DNA of 64,000 bases from Eleusine coracana subsp. coracana. Lineage: Eukaryota; Streptophyta; Magnoliopsida; Poales; Poaceae. The position numbers and the translations under genes are program-made. The notes beneath the pieces were generated by a model. It had not been told where the DNA came from and did not search any database. It saw only the letters and a program-made list of their open reading frames with translations. Where the stretch lies: assembly GCA_032690845.1 (NCBI GenBank), contig CM064430.1, positions 49,015,882-49,079,881 of the forward strand, written 5' to 3'. This document shows positions 12,255-23,619 of this stretch, in pieces. Position 1 is the stretch's first letter. Each line of letters begins with the position of its first letter.

Positions 12255-12779
12255 TTAGCCTCCTCAGACGCGCCAAGCTTGGAGATCAAACCCATTCTCC
12301 TCCAGCCCAAGCAACCAAACGCTAAGCCACGTGGCCGCCAAATCCTCCCTCGTCGGTGGGCCATCTGCCGACTCCTCTGGTGGTAAGCTAGATCGCAAGC
12401 TCTCACACTCATTTGAACCATTACTGGTGCAGGTCCCCTACTGTACTCACCAGATTAAGCTAGATCACGAGACAGAGAAATTTATGGGAATTAATAAATT
12501 AATTCCCTCTAGAACCTTATTAAACAATTTATAAAAAACAACTTTCTTTAATTGTTGACTTAAGCACTAAACTAAATAGTTATGCTTGAACCCTTTTCAT
12601 ACCAAATTTATTTTAATTGTTGACTTAAACACTAAACTTCATTAAGCACTAAACTATTTAAGAGTTTAGTGTTTCTCTGTAATTTAGGATTTATTTCTGC
12701 ACTATTTGACCACTGATCATTTTCTTGTCTCTCACGTGTTGGTTTATCGTTTAAAATATTGGACCATTGCTTTTGCAAA
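12255..12779. other. Spacer without recognised gene
   Basis: The AT-rich part from 12530 contains near-repeats of AATTGTTGACTTAA and CACTAAACT. It may be the degraded left part of the LTR-like sequence that follows. Confidence 0.4.
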
Positions 12780-14413
12780 ATCCTTTTAAGCAATTAGAGA
12801 GTTAACAAAGAAAATACTAAAAAGTATGAGTAACTCAACTCATTCCATTAATGAAGTTCCATGCTTTCATTAATAGCTAATTTTTGTATTGCATCGCATT
12901 TTCATCATTTAGGAGATGAGCTTGGGAACGTGTGGACAAGAAGATTGGTTCAGCAGAGATAGCTGAGGAAATTGACTTATGATATTGAATGTGCTAACAT
13001 TGGTCAAACTCAAGGCAAGCCCCGATGCATTCCACTAAGTTTTTCTTTTCTTATATTTATCACTAGTGTGATGTAAGAATGATTGTATGCTAGGTTGATA
13101 GGCATTGATTGGAAACCTAGTTTACACTAGTTACTCCATTTCCCCGATGATGTTCATAGGTTATTAGTGGCTTTGCTTAATTAGGAAGATGAGTCATCGA
13201 GTGGTATGGAGACCACTCGTAGTTTGAGTCTTATATTTCACCTGAGCATTTATATGGATGAGTTGCACAAGGGAATTAAATGGAGACTGAACGGGCAATT
13301 AGGAGAAAGGGAAGATAAAATCTTCATGGAGGTAGCTTCCTCTCGAGGACCCCGTCATTGTCGGCTCATGTGGATCAAGTTTGAATATACTGATGGATGT
13401 TATTATTGTGGGCCTAGTAAACCGATAGCGACAATTACTCTAACGATGGACAATATCTTGCCCCCTTTTCTTGCATGGAATTTGAGGCCAAGAGATGGAA
13501 GCAATCTACTCATGGATGATGTTCGAAACAACATCACGTTGGGAGACCCTTCTCGAGGGAGGTAGGCCGGACCGGCCTCACGGTGCTGATAGCAAAAAGT
13601 TGTCTCTTGTGGCTTCTACGAAGCGCATACGTGCCGTGCAATCAGGTCATTCCTACAAGATGTTAATCGATTTGAATCGGTGCCTCTTACAGTAATGAGT
13701 ACCACTTGTTCCCTATGCTAGAACATAGTAACAAGAGCAAACAAATGGTTATTGGTTTGATAGTTGCTGATTGAATTATAATTACTTTGGAACCATACTT
13801 ATTGTAGTCATAGTGTCAATTGAATTTATTATTTTACATAACAACCTAACTTGATGCTAAAATCTTAAAGTAAGGACTCAATGATAGATTGACTCTTTGG
13901 CAAGTCGAATCTCTCCTTTCAACCTTTGCATGTCTAGGAGTCAGTTGTAATTGACCATTTTGATGGGCTAGTCTTGTTGTAGTTTCTCAGGATATAGCTA
14001 TTTGTGGTTTTCAGATGAACAAGATGACACGTGTAAGTGTAGCAATATGTTCCACTTGGAAGGTTAGTGTCCGGACTGCTGGAACATCTAGTTGGGGCCC
14101 TGCAGCCCATGGGATTGAAATGCTGCTTGCTAGTATGGTATCTTGATCAAAATACCTATCACTGTTGGATGATTTGTGTTTTTCACCATGAGAGGCGATT
14201 GTATTTTCCTTAATCACTTTAATTGAACTCTAGTCATCATCCAACTTGTCGCTTCTGCTTTTTATTAAAGACTCCGGTTTATAACTTAAACTCAGATTTA
14301 CATAAAACTCTAGTATTCTATCTATCATCGGCAAACTGTAGTTGCGATATCAATATCACCTTTCTAGTGACAAATAAATAATATAATTGACAACCATCCA
14401 TTTATATTTGATA
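12780..14413 (+). mobile_element. Degraded LTR-like fragment, left duplicate
   Basis: The stretch from about 13010 (CTCAAGGCAAGCCCCGATGC) matches the right half of the long LTR at 41223-45568, for example near 44187. The part from about 13640 onward matches 19434-20170. It encodes nothing recognisable. I take it as a remnant of a long Gypsy-like LTR. The Helitron at 14414 interrupts it. Confidence 0.6.
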
Positions 14414-15436
14414 CTAGTCAACCTACCCGCACATTTGTGCGGCTAGTCTTATATATTATCCAAAATATTATGAAAATTATTATTAATATTTGATCAACTA
14501 TTTAGATATGATTAAAATAGGAAAACAATTGTTATGATGAGTGGGCTTGTATTTATTGATATTGCTGTACTCATTCAAAGCTTAGGTAATAAATCAGAAC
14601 TATTCAACTACCATGACATTATAATCGAAGTACCCAGATTTATATAATATATTAAGTATAGTATTATTTAACATAATTTTTAATATACATATATGTGCTT
14701 GATTATTCGGTGGAACCCTCATATCTAGGTTCCAATGTTTTCTGAAGACTGAAAAAGGCATTCATGTTCTATATAGATATATCCTGGTAGAGAGCTGATA
14801 TATAGGAAGTCTCATGCATTGAATGTAGGGTGTATTCATGATTTTTATTACCTTTTTTAATGCCACCTAGGAAGTATTCTTTGAATTGGTATATATATGT
14901 GTTGTTGATATAGATGTTGTTGCCACAACCAGAACACACATTTGTTTCAAAGACACATATATTTTGAATTTTTTTTTTCAATAGCCACGTTAATGTGTTG
15001 CTATCACAACACATGTTTTTTCCAGTTCGTTCTCTAAATAGGTTAAATTTCCAAAGTCATACATGGATACCGTGCATATATTATCCCAAACTAGTTTAAG
15101 ATTTTTTTCTTTATTATTTGAATAAAATTAATAGTGAGTAATTTAAAATTATATGAAAGGGTATTTTAGTCTATTATTTTTTATAATGATAGTTGTGGGT
15201 AATTTACATAATGTTAATGATGGGTAATTTAAAATTATGTGGAAGGATATTTTGATCTAAATTTTTCATAATGACAGTGGTAGGTAATTTTTCTTTTTCT
15301 TTTTCTCCAATTAATGTAGAAATTTCTAGTCCTTGAGAGCCAACATGGATGCTCTTTTTCTTGATCAAATATCTATCTATCTATGTATCTATCTATCTAT
15401 CTATCTATATATATATATATATATATATATAATAGA
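14414..15436 (-). mobile_element. Non-autonomous Helitron with an empty site in the duplicate
   Basis: On the minus strand the 3' end has a perfect hairpin (CCGCACA, AA, TGTGCGG), then nine bases, then CTAG followed by T. The 5' end begins TCTATTATATATATA after A. This is the Helitron pattern: 5' TC, 3' hairpin and CTRR, insertion between A and T, no target duplication. The right duplicate at about 20168-20190 continues straight across the site, and joining the flanks here gives 17 matches in 20 with it. The 1023 bases encode no Rep/helicase protein, so it is non-autonomous. Confidence 0.82.
15365..15432. repeat. (CTAT)n and (AT)n microsatellite
   Basis: Runs of CTAT followed by AT lie just inside the Helitron 5' end. 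Confidence 0.9.
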
Positions 15437-15617
15437 TTCTAGATTCTATAGTTAAATATGTATGAACTTCTTTTAGTGAGTTTCTACGTTTGAAAATTTG
15501 ATGGAAGATGTGTGAGCTAGAAAAATTTAAACTTGGAGAGTTGAGATGCATATTTATCCTTGAAAAAAATATTTTTGACACACATAGCCTTTGCTTGTAC
15601 AGATACAAGGAGAAACA
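15437..15617. repeat. Lipase 3' flank, left duplicate
   Basis: This stretch matches about 20175-20355 nearly base for base (shared words include GATGGAAGATGTGTGAGC and CCTTTGCTTGTACAGATA). In the right copy it lies just downstream of the lipase copy 2 stop codon. Here it is cut off by the LINE. Confidence 0.8.
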
Positions 15618-15966
15618 GGAGGAAGCTTGTGAGGAATTGGTGAAAAAGGCCTGGGATGAAGCCTTTCTGTTGGGGGCTGAGGGGGTGAAGGGAGGTCTGC
15701 AAGAAGTGACAAGCGTTTTTCAAGACTGGAGCCGGAATATACTTGGTGATTTGGAGAAGAGGATCAAACGAGTGAGAAAGGAGCTTGCGCAATGTAGACG
15801 AGCCCCTTTGACGGAGCGGACAATGCAACAGGAGCAAGTATTAAGGTATAGACTGCAAATATTAGAAGAACAAAAAGATTTGTATTGGAAGCAAAGGGCG
15901 CATGTGGAGTGGCTTAAGAATGGGGATCGTAACACTAAATTCTATCATGCTCACGCTTCTCAGTGA
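15618..15966 (+). pseudogene. LINE ORF2 linker preceding the reverse transcriptase
   Basis: This encodes the charged helical linker of plant L1 ORF2 proteins ending in WLKNGDRNTKFYHAHASQ, a block that normally sits between endonuclease and reverse transcriptase. A TGA follows immediately. The frame upstream of 15618 belongs to unrelated flank, so any apparent start there is accidental. Confidence 0.7.
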
Positions 15967-16031
15967 CGAAGAGTCAATCGGATTAAATGCTTATGAAAGG
16001 ATCATGGATCATGGGCTCAAGAAAATGAATT

Positions 16032-16865
16032 ATGTGTGTATATTGCTGCCAATATAAAGAGCTATTTTCATCGCAGGGGGTGACAAGGTTGCATGAAGTA
16101 ATAGAGAAGGTAAGCCCACGGGTGATGGATGAAATGAATGAGTCTTTGAACTCTGCATATGGGGAAGAAGAGGTATGGCAAGCTCTTGAGGGGATTAGTG
16201 ATCTAAAAGCTCCGGGGCCGGATGGGATGCCGGCCATTTTTTTCAAGAAATTTTGGGAGGTTATTGGTCCCAAAGTGAAGGAAGAAGTGCTTGAAGTGCT
16301 GAATGGAGGTGATATACCTGAGGGACGGAATGACACCACCGTTGTCCCAATTCCAAAGGTAACTAATCTAGAGAAATTAAAAGAGTTGCGACCCATTAGC
16401 TTGTGCAATATGCTTTGTAAGATCATTTCTAAGGTACTCAGAAATAGACTAAAGGTGTTTCTTGATGATGTTATTTCACCTAATCAGAGTGCTTTTGTCC
16501 CAGGCTGGTTAATCATGGACAATGTGTTAGTTGCATATGAGATGATACACTATTTGCAGAACCGGAGGCAAGGTGAACATGGGTATCTAGCGCTTAAACT
16601 TGACATGAGTAAAGCGTATGATCGAGTTGAGTGGGATTTTCTGGAGGCTATGCTCAGGAAATTGGGGTTCAATGATGCGCTAGTCATGTTGTTGATGAAG
16701 TGTGTCCGATCGGTGCGGTATAGAATAAAGGTGAATGGTGATCTTACTGAAGTGATTCTGCCACAGCGTGGATTAAGGCAAGGGCACCCGCTGTCTCCTT
16801 ATCTATTTCTCATTTGTGCTGAGGGTTTCTCTTCTCTACTCCACCACGCGGAAGAAATGGCATGA
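16032..16865 (+). pseudogene. LINE reverse transcriptase, first part
   Basis: It carries the non-LTR reverse transcriptase blocks in order: DLKAPGPDGMPAIFFKKFW, LRPISLCNMLCKIISK, NQSAFVPGW, LALKLDMSKAYDRVEWDF (holding the first catalytic Asp) and LRQGHPLSPYLFLI. A TGA at about 16863 ends the frame before the second catalytic motif. The sequence then continues into an FVDD motif at 16916-16927, followed by TAG at 16931. Confidence 0.85.
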
Positions 16866-16939
16866 TACAGGGGATTAAAATATGTCAACATGCACCTAGT
16901 GTCTCGCACTTATTGTTTGTCGATGATTCATAGATTCTG

Positions 16940-17785
16940 ATGAAAGCAAATGCTGAGAATGCTAACTGTTTGAAACATATTCTAGCACTCTATGAGGACT
17001 GCTCAGGTCAAATGATTAATAAAGATAAGTCGGCTCTCTCTTTTAGCAAGAACACAAATACTGTAGATAGGGCGGCAGTGAAGATGGCTTTAGAGATTCA
17101 ATCAGAAGCAGCTAATGAAAAATATTTAGGGCTTCCAGTGTATATTGGCAGGTCCAAGCAAGAAAGTTTTCAGTACATCAAGGATAAAATATGGCAACGT
17201 ATTCAAGGATGGAAGGAGAAGCTCCTATCCAAGGCTGGAAAGGAGATACTTATTAAAGCAGTGGCACAAGCCATTCCCACCTATGCCATGTCTTGTTTTG
17301 ACCTTACAAAATCCATCTGTGATGATATTAGCACTATGATTTGTCGGTATTGGTGGAGCCAACAAGATAAGGATAAGATGCATTGGGTAGCATGGGATAA
17401 GATGCTACAGCCTAAGAAAGATGGTGGTTTGGGTTATCGGGATTTATATCATTTCAATTTGGCCATGCTATCCAAGCAAGTTTGGCGGTTGATTCAAAAT
17501 CCGTCTTCTTTGTGTGCAAGGATCCTGAAAGCTCGCTACTTTCCAAATGATCATATTCTGAATGCGACCGCTAGACAGGGCGTCTCATATACTTGGTGTA
17601 GCATTGTGAAGGGGATTGAATTATACAAGAAAGGTATGATTTGGCGTGTTGGTGATGGAGAGAGCAAAGACATTTGGAATGACCCGTGGCTTCCACGTGG
17701 AGTTACAAGGAGAGCGACGGCTGCCCAAGGACCAGCCCTATTACGCCAGGTGAGCGAATTGATAAATCCAATTAATAATGAATAG
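16940..17785 (+). pseudogene. LINE reverse transcriptase, thumb and downstream part
   Basis: It continues the plant L1 ORF2: QMINKDKSALSFSKN, EKYLGLPVYIGRSK, WKEKLLSKAGKEILIKAV, then WWSQQDKDKMHWVAW and GGLGYRDLYHFNLAMLSKQ. These are conserved blocks after the catalytic palm. The frame stops at TAG 17783. Confidence 0.82.
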
Positions 17786-17815
17786 GATGTTGATCTGGTT
17801 CAGACATTATTTTCT

Positions 17816-18286
17816 ATGGAAGATGCTTCAGTAATTCTTGCTATCCCACTGAGAGAGAACAGAGATGACTGTATAGCCTGGCACTTTGATCCGAAGGGAG
17901 TGTTCAATGTTAAGTCGGCATACAAAGTCAGTATTGATGATGCTACAACTGATCATGGACCGAGCACGGGTGCTACGGTTAGGTGCCCGACTTTGGGTAC
18001 CATGTTCCAATGGAAGAAAATCTGGGAAATCAGAGCCCCAAATAAAGTAAAGCATTTTGCATGGCGGTTGGCTCATAACAGCTTACCACCGAGAAGGAAA
18101 ATTTGGAGTAGAGGTATGGAAGTCGACACCTTATGTCCCATGTGCGGTCGATTAGATGAGGATGGTGGCCATCTATTTTTCAAATGCAAGCACGCTAAAT
18201 TGATTTGGCGGGAGTTGTTGTTGGAGGACAAAAGGAGTATGTTGGCTGCTGCAAGTTCAGCAATAGAAATGTTCCGGATGATTTAG
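17816..18286 (+). pseudogene. LINE zinc-binding region (zf-RVT type)
   Basis: The frame holds FNVKSAYKV, WKKIWEIRAPNKVKHFAWRL and a CPMCGRLDEDGGHLFFKC cysteine/histidine cluster, which matches the zinc-binding region after plant LINE reverse transcriptases. It ends at a TAG. Confidence 0.8.
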
Positions 18287-18307
18287 CAATAGGAGGAGGA
18301 CATCCAG

Positions 18308-18979
18308 TTGTTAATTGTGGTAGCTTTGTGGGTGATGTGGTCCAAACAAAATGACACTAATGCAGGAGATTATCTACCTAGCCCGTCCATTACAACAGGA
18401 TTGATCCAAAAGTTCTATGTAGAGTACAAGAATTTGTACATGTCAAAACTCAAGCCAGCAACACAGGTTTGTAGATGGAGTAAACCAGCTACGGATTGGC
18501 TAAAGATCAATGTGGATGGCGCTTTTGATCCGATCACAAGAAAGGGTGGATGGGGTTTCGTCATCAGGGACAGCCTGGGGGAGGTTGTCGGATCGGGAGC
18601 TGGGAGGATTGATCATTGTATGGAAGCGAAGCAAGCTGAGATCGAAGCAGTCCTGCACGCCTTTGACTACGCTGCTGATGCTGGAATGACCCGACTTGAG
18701 TTGGCGGTAGATGCATCAAATGTACGTAAAGCACTCACGACTCAAAAGTATGACTTAGCTCCAGTCGGCATGCTGGTTCGCGATGCAAAATTCATGATGT
18801 TCACTGAGTTTGCATATGTTAAGGTGGTCTTCTATCCCCGCTCATGTAATTTAGTAGCTGATAAACTAGCACACATGTGGTCGGAATTAGGACTAGGGAG
18901 TGTTATGATCTGGCCGGATGGCCACCCAAACTATGTAAACGCTCTTGTGGCTGCTGACTTCCAGCTAGCCTCTGGTTAA
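18308..18979 (+). pseudogene. LINE C-terminal RNase H
   Basis: Plant-type RNase H features are visible: NVDGAFDP with the first catalytic Asp, AEIEAVLHAFDYA with the Glu, LELAVDASNV with the second Asp, and CNLVADKLAH with the last Asp. The active-site residues appear intact even though the parent ORF is broken upstream. Plant L1 lineages carry this domain at the ORF2 C-terminus. Confidence 0.82.
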
Positions 18980-19015
18980 TGAAATATATTTTCCAGTTCA
19001 AAAAAAATAATAATT

Positions 19016-19133
19016 GGCCAACATTCAAGGCCAGCTTTAGAGGTTGGAACTCAGGATCAGATCGGGCTGCCACCACTGCCAGAGCTCGTGCGTGTTGCCG
19101 TCCGGGCTTGAGTTCTTCTAGAGCCTTGCGGAC
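19016..19133 (-). pseudogene. Truncated lipase 3' end
   Basis: About 117 bases match the last codons and stop region of lipase copy 2 (20402-20520) with few changes. The remainder of the gene is missing: the match stops at GCCTTGCGGAC and runs into a Copia LTR fragment. It is the lipase end of the left duplicate. Confidence 0.8.
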
Positions 19134-19433
19134 TTGTGTGCTCTAGTTCGTTATCTTGTAGCATTACATGAGTAGGCTCCTTTGCTAGCGTATTGTTTGC
19201 TTCCACATATCTACTTAACTAGCTTGCATAGAAGTTGTATTTTCTTGTGTGTGATCCACTAGTATGCTTAAGTTGTTGTTTCTTTCGTATGACCATTATC
19301 TTGTTAGTGTGATTACCTCTAGAATTATTATAGGAGTTGTTTGAGTGTTCAGTTTTAGGAATTGGTGAATTTGGTACATATAGCGAGTTACCGATTCACC
19401 CCCCTCTCAGTCACTCAGTCCTTTCAAGTGGTA
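19134..19433 (+). mobile_element. Copia LTR 3' fragment
   Basis: The stretch matches the last 300 bases or so of the LTR at 31522-33437 (compare 33143-33437), including the terminal TTTCA and following AGTGGTA of the primer-binding junction. It then switches to unrelated LTR-like sequence at 19434. It has neither LTR start nor internal region. Confidence 0.75.
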
Positions 19434-20170
19434 ATCTGGTCACTCCTACAACATGTTAATCGATTCGATTTGCTTTCTGTCATAGTATTGAGTACCACTT
19501 GTTTCTTACGTCAAAACATAGTAACAAGAGTAAATGAATGATTATTGGGTTCAATACTTGCTGATTGGAATTACAATTGCCTTGCAACCATGCTTGTTAT
19601 TGTCATAGTGCAATCTAAATTTATTATTTCTCGTGGCAACCTAAGTTGATGCTAAAATTTGAATGTAAGGACTTAACGATAGACTAGCTTTTTGGCAAGT
19701 CAAATCTCTGGTCAGTTTTGCATGTCTAGGAGTCTGTCGTAGTTGACCATTTTGACGGATCAGTTTTGGTGTAGTTTCTCAGACCATTGCTATTTGTGGT
19801 TTTCAGATGAGTGGCAATATGTTCCACTTGAAAGGTTAGCGTCCAGACTACTGGAACATCTAATTGGAACCCTACAACCCATGGGATTGAATGGTTGCTT
19901 GCTAGTACTGTGTCTTGGTCAAAACACCTATCGCTGCCAGATGATTCGTGTTCTTTGTCGTGAGAGGCGATTGTATTTTCCTTAATTGCTTTCATTGAAC
20001 TCTAGTCGTCATCGAACTTATCATTTTTGCTTTTTATTGATTTGTAATTTAAACTCAGATTTACATAAAACTCTAGTATTCTATCTATCATCGGCAAACT
20101 GCAGTTGCGATATGGATATCAACTTCCTAGTGACAAATAAATAATACAATTGAGAACCATCCATTTATAT
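19434..20170 (+). mobile_element. Degraded LTR-like fragment, right duplicate
   Basis: It matches 13640-14413 and 15437 onward, and also the right part of the long LTR near 44820-45500. It lacks the Helitron and runs continuously into the lipase copy 2 downstream flank. It holds no coding sequence. Confidence 0.6.
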
Positions 20171-20410
20171 TTGAAACTCCAGATTCTATAATTATGTTTG
20201 AACTTCTTTTAGTGAGTTTCTACGTTTGAAAATTTGATGGAAGATGTGTGAGCTAGAAAAATTTAAACTTGAGAGTTGAGATGCATATTTATCCTTGAAA
20301 AAATATTTTTGGCACGCATAGCCTTTGCTTGTACAGATATAAGGAGAAACAAAAGAGAGAAGATAACATGACCCAAAACACAAATTAGCACTACCATAAT
20401 TGGCCAACAT

Positions 20411-22905
20411 TCAAGGCCAGCTGTAGAGGTTGGAACTCAGGATCAGATCTGGATGCCACCACTGCCGGAGCTCGTGCGCGTTGCCTTCTGGGTTTGAGTT
20501 CTTCCAGAGCCTTGCGGACGGCAGGAGGTGCTGCCGCCCGCTCTTCTTGTCGCCAAAACCGGACACGGCACACGGGTGTAGCAAGTCGCGGTACGCCAGT
20601 GTCGCAGCCGACTTGGCTACCCGGGGGCATCGTTCCTGCGCCTGCTTCCGGAGCTCAAAGTGGTCGATGTAGCCATTGCAGATGAAGTCCCTTTGGTGCA
20701 CGTACAGCTCTGGCACCCACGACGACAGCTTCTCGAAAACTGCCTCCATTTTCTTCTTCTGGGGCCTTAGAATAGTCTTCCCCATTGCGTGCTTCACCAA
20801 ATAGCTACCGAGGTGCACATCCCGTTTTGCCTCCTCGGGCACGCCCAGCATGTTGGCTGCCGGAGCCAGTGATACATGCGGCGGGTTGAAGAGGAAGGTC
20901 GGGAGGTTGAACCCCTCGCCCATCATCATGTCCCGACCCACGTCAAGAGCTATCGACGCGCCAAGCGAGTGACCCGCGAGCCAGACGGTGCTGCCAGTGC
21001 TATCGCAATCGGCGGAGCTCACGAGCTGTCTCACAAGTTTACGTGCTTCGCTGAAGCGGCTGCACAAGTGCTGCTTGTTGAGGAGGATCCTGAGGTTGAG
21101 GCGCATATCGCCGAAAATTGTGGGATCCCGTGGCATGGTGCCTCGGAAGGCAACTATGTAACGTGGAGCCTTTGGGTGACGGGGCACGCCTTCCGGGGGC
21201 ACGTACTCGAAGACGACTCCACAGATAAACCATGTATTGGGACCAAAGATCTTGCAGAAGACACATTCGCAAGCACATTCTAACACATCAATCCGGCGGA
21301 AATGGAAGCTCTGCCACCACGCCGGAGCAAGCTGCGTCACCTTGGTTTGGTCGCTCTCCAGAACATAACTCCCTTTAACAAGACAGGCAGTGATGCACCG
21401 ACGCTGGTCAAGGTTGTTCCTGAAACAGCAAAATGCGAGAAGTTAATTAATCATCCGGATAGCTTCCAACAAATTAATTACAATGAACGAAATACCCTTC
21501 TAGTGTTTATTATGATACCATCTCTTTTAATTAACATCTCATAGGTTACCTAAGGTTCAGATTCTTTTGGCAAGGGGATATATTCCCAAAAAACAAATAC
21601 ATTCTCACTACTAAAATATACTATGCCAACTAAAAGACTAAAGGTGGACTGAGAATTGATGACCTTTCCGTTACAAATATTTTTTCAACAATCTAGTTAA
21701 AAATTTTGCCTCATTAATGAATGGATTTTGACATACACTAAGGCTCTGTTTTGATCTGTTTAGTTTCTTAGAAATAGGTTTGTTGATATGGTTTCTAGAA
21801 ACTAGTTTCTAAATAAAAAAACTAGATGGGGGTGTTTGGATCCTTGTTTTTATAATCTATAAACCAGCTTTTAGATAGTTAATGAATTGGAATGAGGCAG
21901 AAACTGAGATTAACTAGGTTGGACCAACCCATAATCTGGTTTATAGAACCTTGCATAAAAACTGGCAGTTTTGGAAGCCCTCCAAATTCTAGAAACCAGT
22001 TTCTTTAAAACTGGAGGGATGTAAACCGGGCCTCAGAAAAAATGGATTTTTGGTGGCGGTTTCTAAGCACAAATATTTAGGTAGTTAACAAATGAAGAAT
22101 TTTCAATAGAGGGATGATGTCACATATAAAGTTTTGAAATGATACTTTGGCTTGGCACTAACCCACTTGGGCAGTACATTGTACTCTATAATATCTTTTT
22201 TTTTCTAGCACTCAATCAGCTCATGAATTTAGGCTATGGACACATAGAAGTCCAGCCATGTTTCAAATGGCTATGGAGATCCTGTTGTTAACCAAAGAAC
22301 AAGTTATATTAGAAAGAATATGGTACTGGACTCATATACATGATATGTGCATTCTACAAAAGGAAAACAAATTCCATTGGAATTACCCTCAAATACACCT
22401 AAATAAAATATAAATGGTGAAGTGGACCAAAGAAAGCTAGCAGTCTCATATTATATGAAACCATAACTCTAATGTCCAAGAGCATCTGGACCTTGAGAAA
22501 CATACGGGTTTTCAGTGAAGTGGATCCAATAGTGCAGGCAAGAAAGGGAGCAATTCTTCAAAGAGCCCACAATGGTTATCCGTAGAGCTAAAGCAAAACG
22601 TAAAGATAGCATCAAAGAATGGATTGAGACCAATCGTTGAATAGATTTTTCGATTTTCCTTGTTCTTGTTTTCTATTTCATTGATGTGCATACTACTTAG
22701 AATCAATAAAGCTCTGTTGGGGCTCTTCCCCCTCCAGTTTCTTCAAAAGAAAGAAAATAAAAGAATGGAACTAGCAATACCACAGTGAAACAATAATATA
22801 TTCATACCAGTCTATTTCAATCATTTTCTTTGGGGAAGAACCACAATCAGTGTTCACCATCATGTGCCTTGGGCCTGAAACGAAAAATTCCTCGTGGGGA
22901 CCCAT
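20411..22905 (-). CDS. Class 3 lipase-like protein, copy 2 (intact, two exons)
   Basis: Exon 1 is 22905-22808 and exon 2 is 21419-20411, giving 368 residues. The donor and CAG acceptor join a Trp codon split 2+1. An in-frame TAA two codons before the ATG fixes the start. The N-terminus carries SGPRHMM. Exon 2 shows RRCITACLVKGSYVLESDQ, YIVAFRGTMPRDP, then WLAGHSLGASIALDVG with nucleophile Ser about residue 184 in GHSLG, FLFNPPHVSLAPAANMLG, and VPELYVHQRDFICNGYIDHF, which probably holds the acidic triad residue. The best family match is the At4g10955-like class 3 lipase group, probably acting on lipid esters; substrate and location are unknown. No signal peptide or membrane segment is evident. 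The 1.39 kb intron holds a miniature element. This is the only complete copy in the window. Confidence 0.9.
21746..22036. mobile_element. hAT-like miniature element in the lipase 2 intron
   Basis: The ends AGGCTCTGTTTTGATCTG and the complement CTGAGGCCCGGTTTACATCC form an imperfect long inverted repeat of the kind seen in grass hAT-type miniature elements. A second inner inverted repeat (ATAAACCAG with CTGGTTTAT) suggests nesting. No clear 8-base target duplication was found. Confidence 0.4.
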
Positions 22906-23060
22906 GGCTTAATGCGACCAAGCTGGGGATTGAAGGAGCGCCTACAATAGACGGCCAATACTTGATTGCAGAAGATCAGGACACACAGTGTGATGATGTG
23001 CTCTGTTCTAGTTTGCTTATGCTCTTACATCTCTGTGAATGAGCTAGTGCTCGTATGCTG

Positions 23061-23070
23061 CATATTTATT
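23061..23070 (-). promoter_or_regulatory. TATA-like box of lipase copy 2
   Basis: The minus strand reads AATAAATATG followed by CAGCATAC, about 160 bases before the ATG. Copy 3 has TATAAATATG followed by the same CAGCATAC. Confidence 0.55.
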
Positions 23071-23210
23071 CTACGCAAAGGGAGGACGGAGTAGTACGTA
23101 GTTCCTTTGATTCTTTCTTTATGTCCAGCTGTCCCTTATACAAGTTGGAATATAGTTTAGGGCACTGCAGTGCTAATAAATTGGACACACTAGCGAAGGA
23201 ATTGGTGGTT

Positions 23211-23340
23211 GCTTATACATATCAGAAGCTGATGAAACAGAGACATTGTCAAATGCAACATTTCTTGACTCGAATACTAAAAGATGCACAATATTTTTCT
23301 TGACAGAAAAAAATACTTGTAGACTCTGTACCTTCCCCTA
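23211..23340 (-). promoter_or_regulatory. Conserved upstream block with W-box-like core, lipase copy 2
   Basis: This block matches 55911-56050 upstream of copy 3 (ATACATATCAGAA, AGAGAC, TTGTCAAATGCA, AAAAGATGC) and partly 1029-1080 upstream of copy 1. The TTGAC core is at 23265-23269, about 360 bases from the ATG. Function is inferred. Confidence 0.4.
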
Positions 23341-23619
23341 TATATGTATGCTGGTTCTTATTACAACATTTATGATCAAGGCCTAATAAATCATATCAGA
23401 AAGCGTAGTCAAATGAACGGTATTCACTTACACATCTGTAAGAGACTGTCAAATAAGGACAAAACTCATATCTATTCTATCTACAAAACATTTTTGTGTA
23501 TGTAAACGAAGCTAGATTTCTTGTACATAGAGATCATACTAACCATGATTATGTCAGGGTTTTCGCTCTTTCATGAAAACTGCAGCAACAAAAAGTGAAA
23601 TAAAGGTGTCGAAGCTTAT

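Larger units (their letters stand above)
15618..19010 (+). mobile_element. 5'-truncated L1-type LINE with RNase H
   Basis: The order is linker, reverse transcriptase, zinc-binding region, RNase H and a short poly(A)-like tail (AAAAAAAATAATAAT). The endonuclease and ORF1 are missing, as expected for truncated target-primed insertion. The frame is broken by stops at about 15964, 16863, 16931, 17783 and 18284, so it cannot make a full polyprotein. The right duplicate of this segment lacks the LINE. About 45 bases of the target seem to have been lost, and no clear target duplication was found. Confidence 0.85.
22906..23619. other. Upstream region of lipase copy 2
   Basis: No gene is seen. The region holds the TATA box and conserved block listed separately. 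Confidence 0.6.

Noticed and set aside
15508..15617. Frame running into the LINE linker as an N-terminal extension
   Set aside because: The duplicate near 20270 shows that this is lipase flank sequence; the fusion to LINE sequence is accidental.
20876..21283. 135-codon plus-strand frame opposite lipase copy 2
   Set aside because: It is the antisense shadow of the conserved lipase exon; the same shadow occurs opposite copies 1 and 3.
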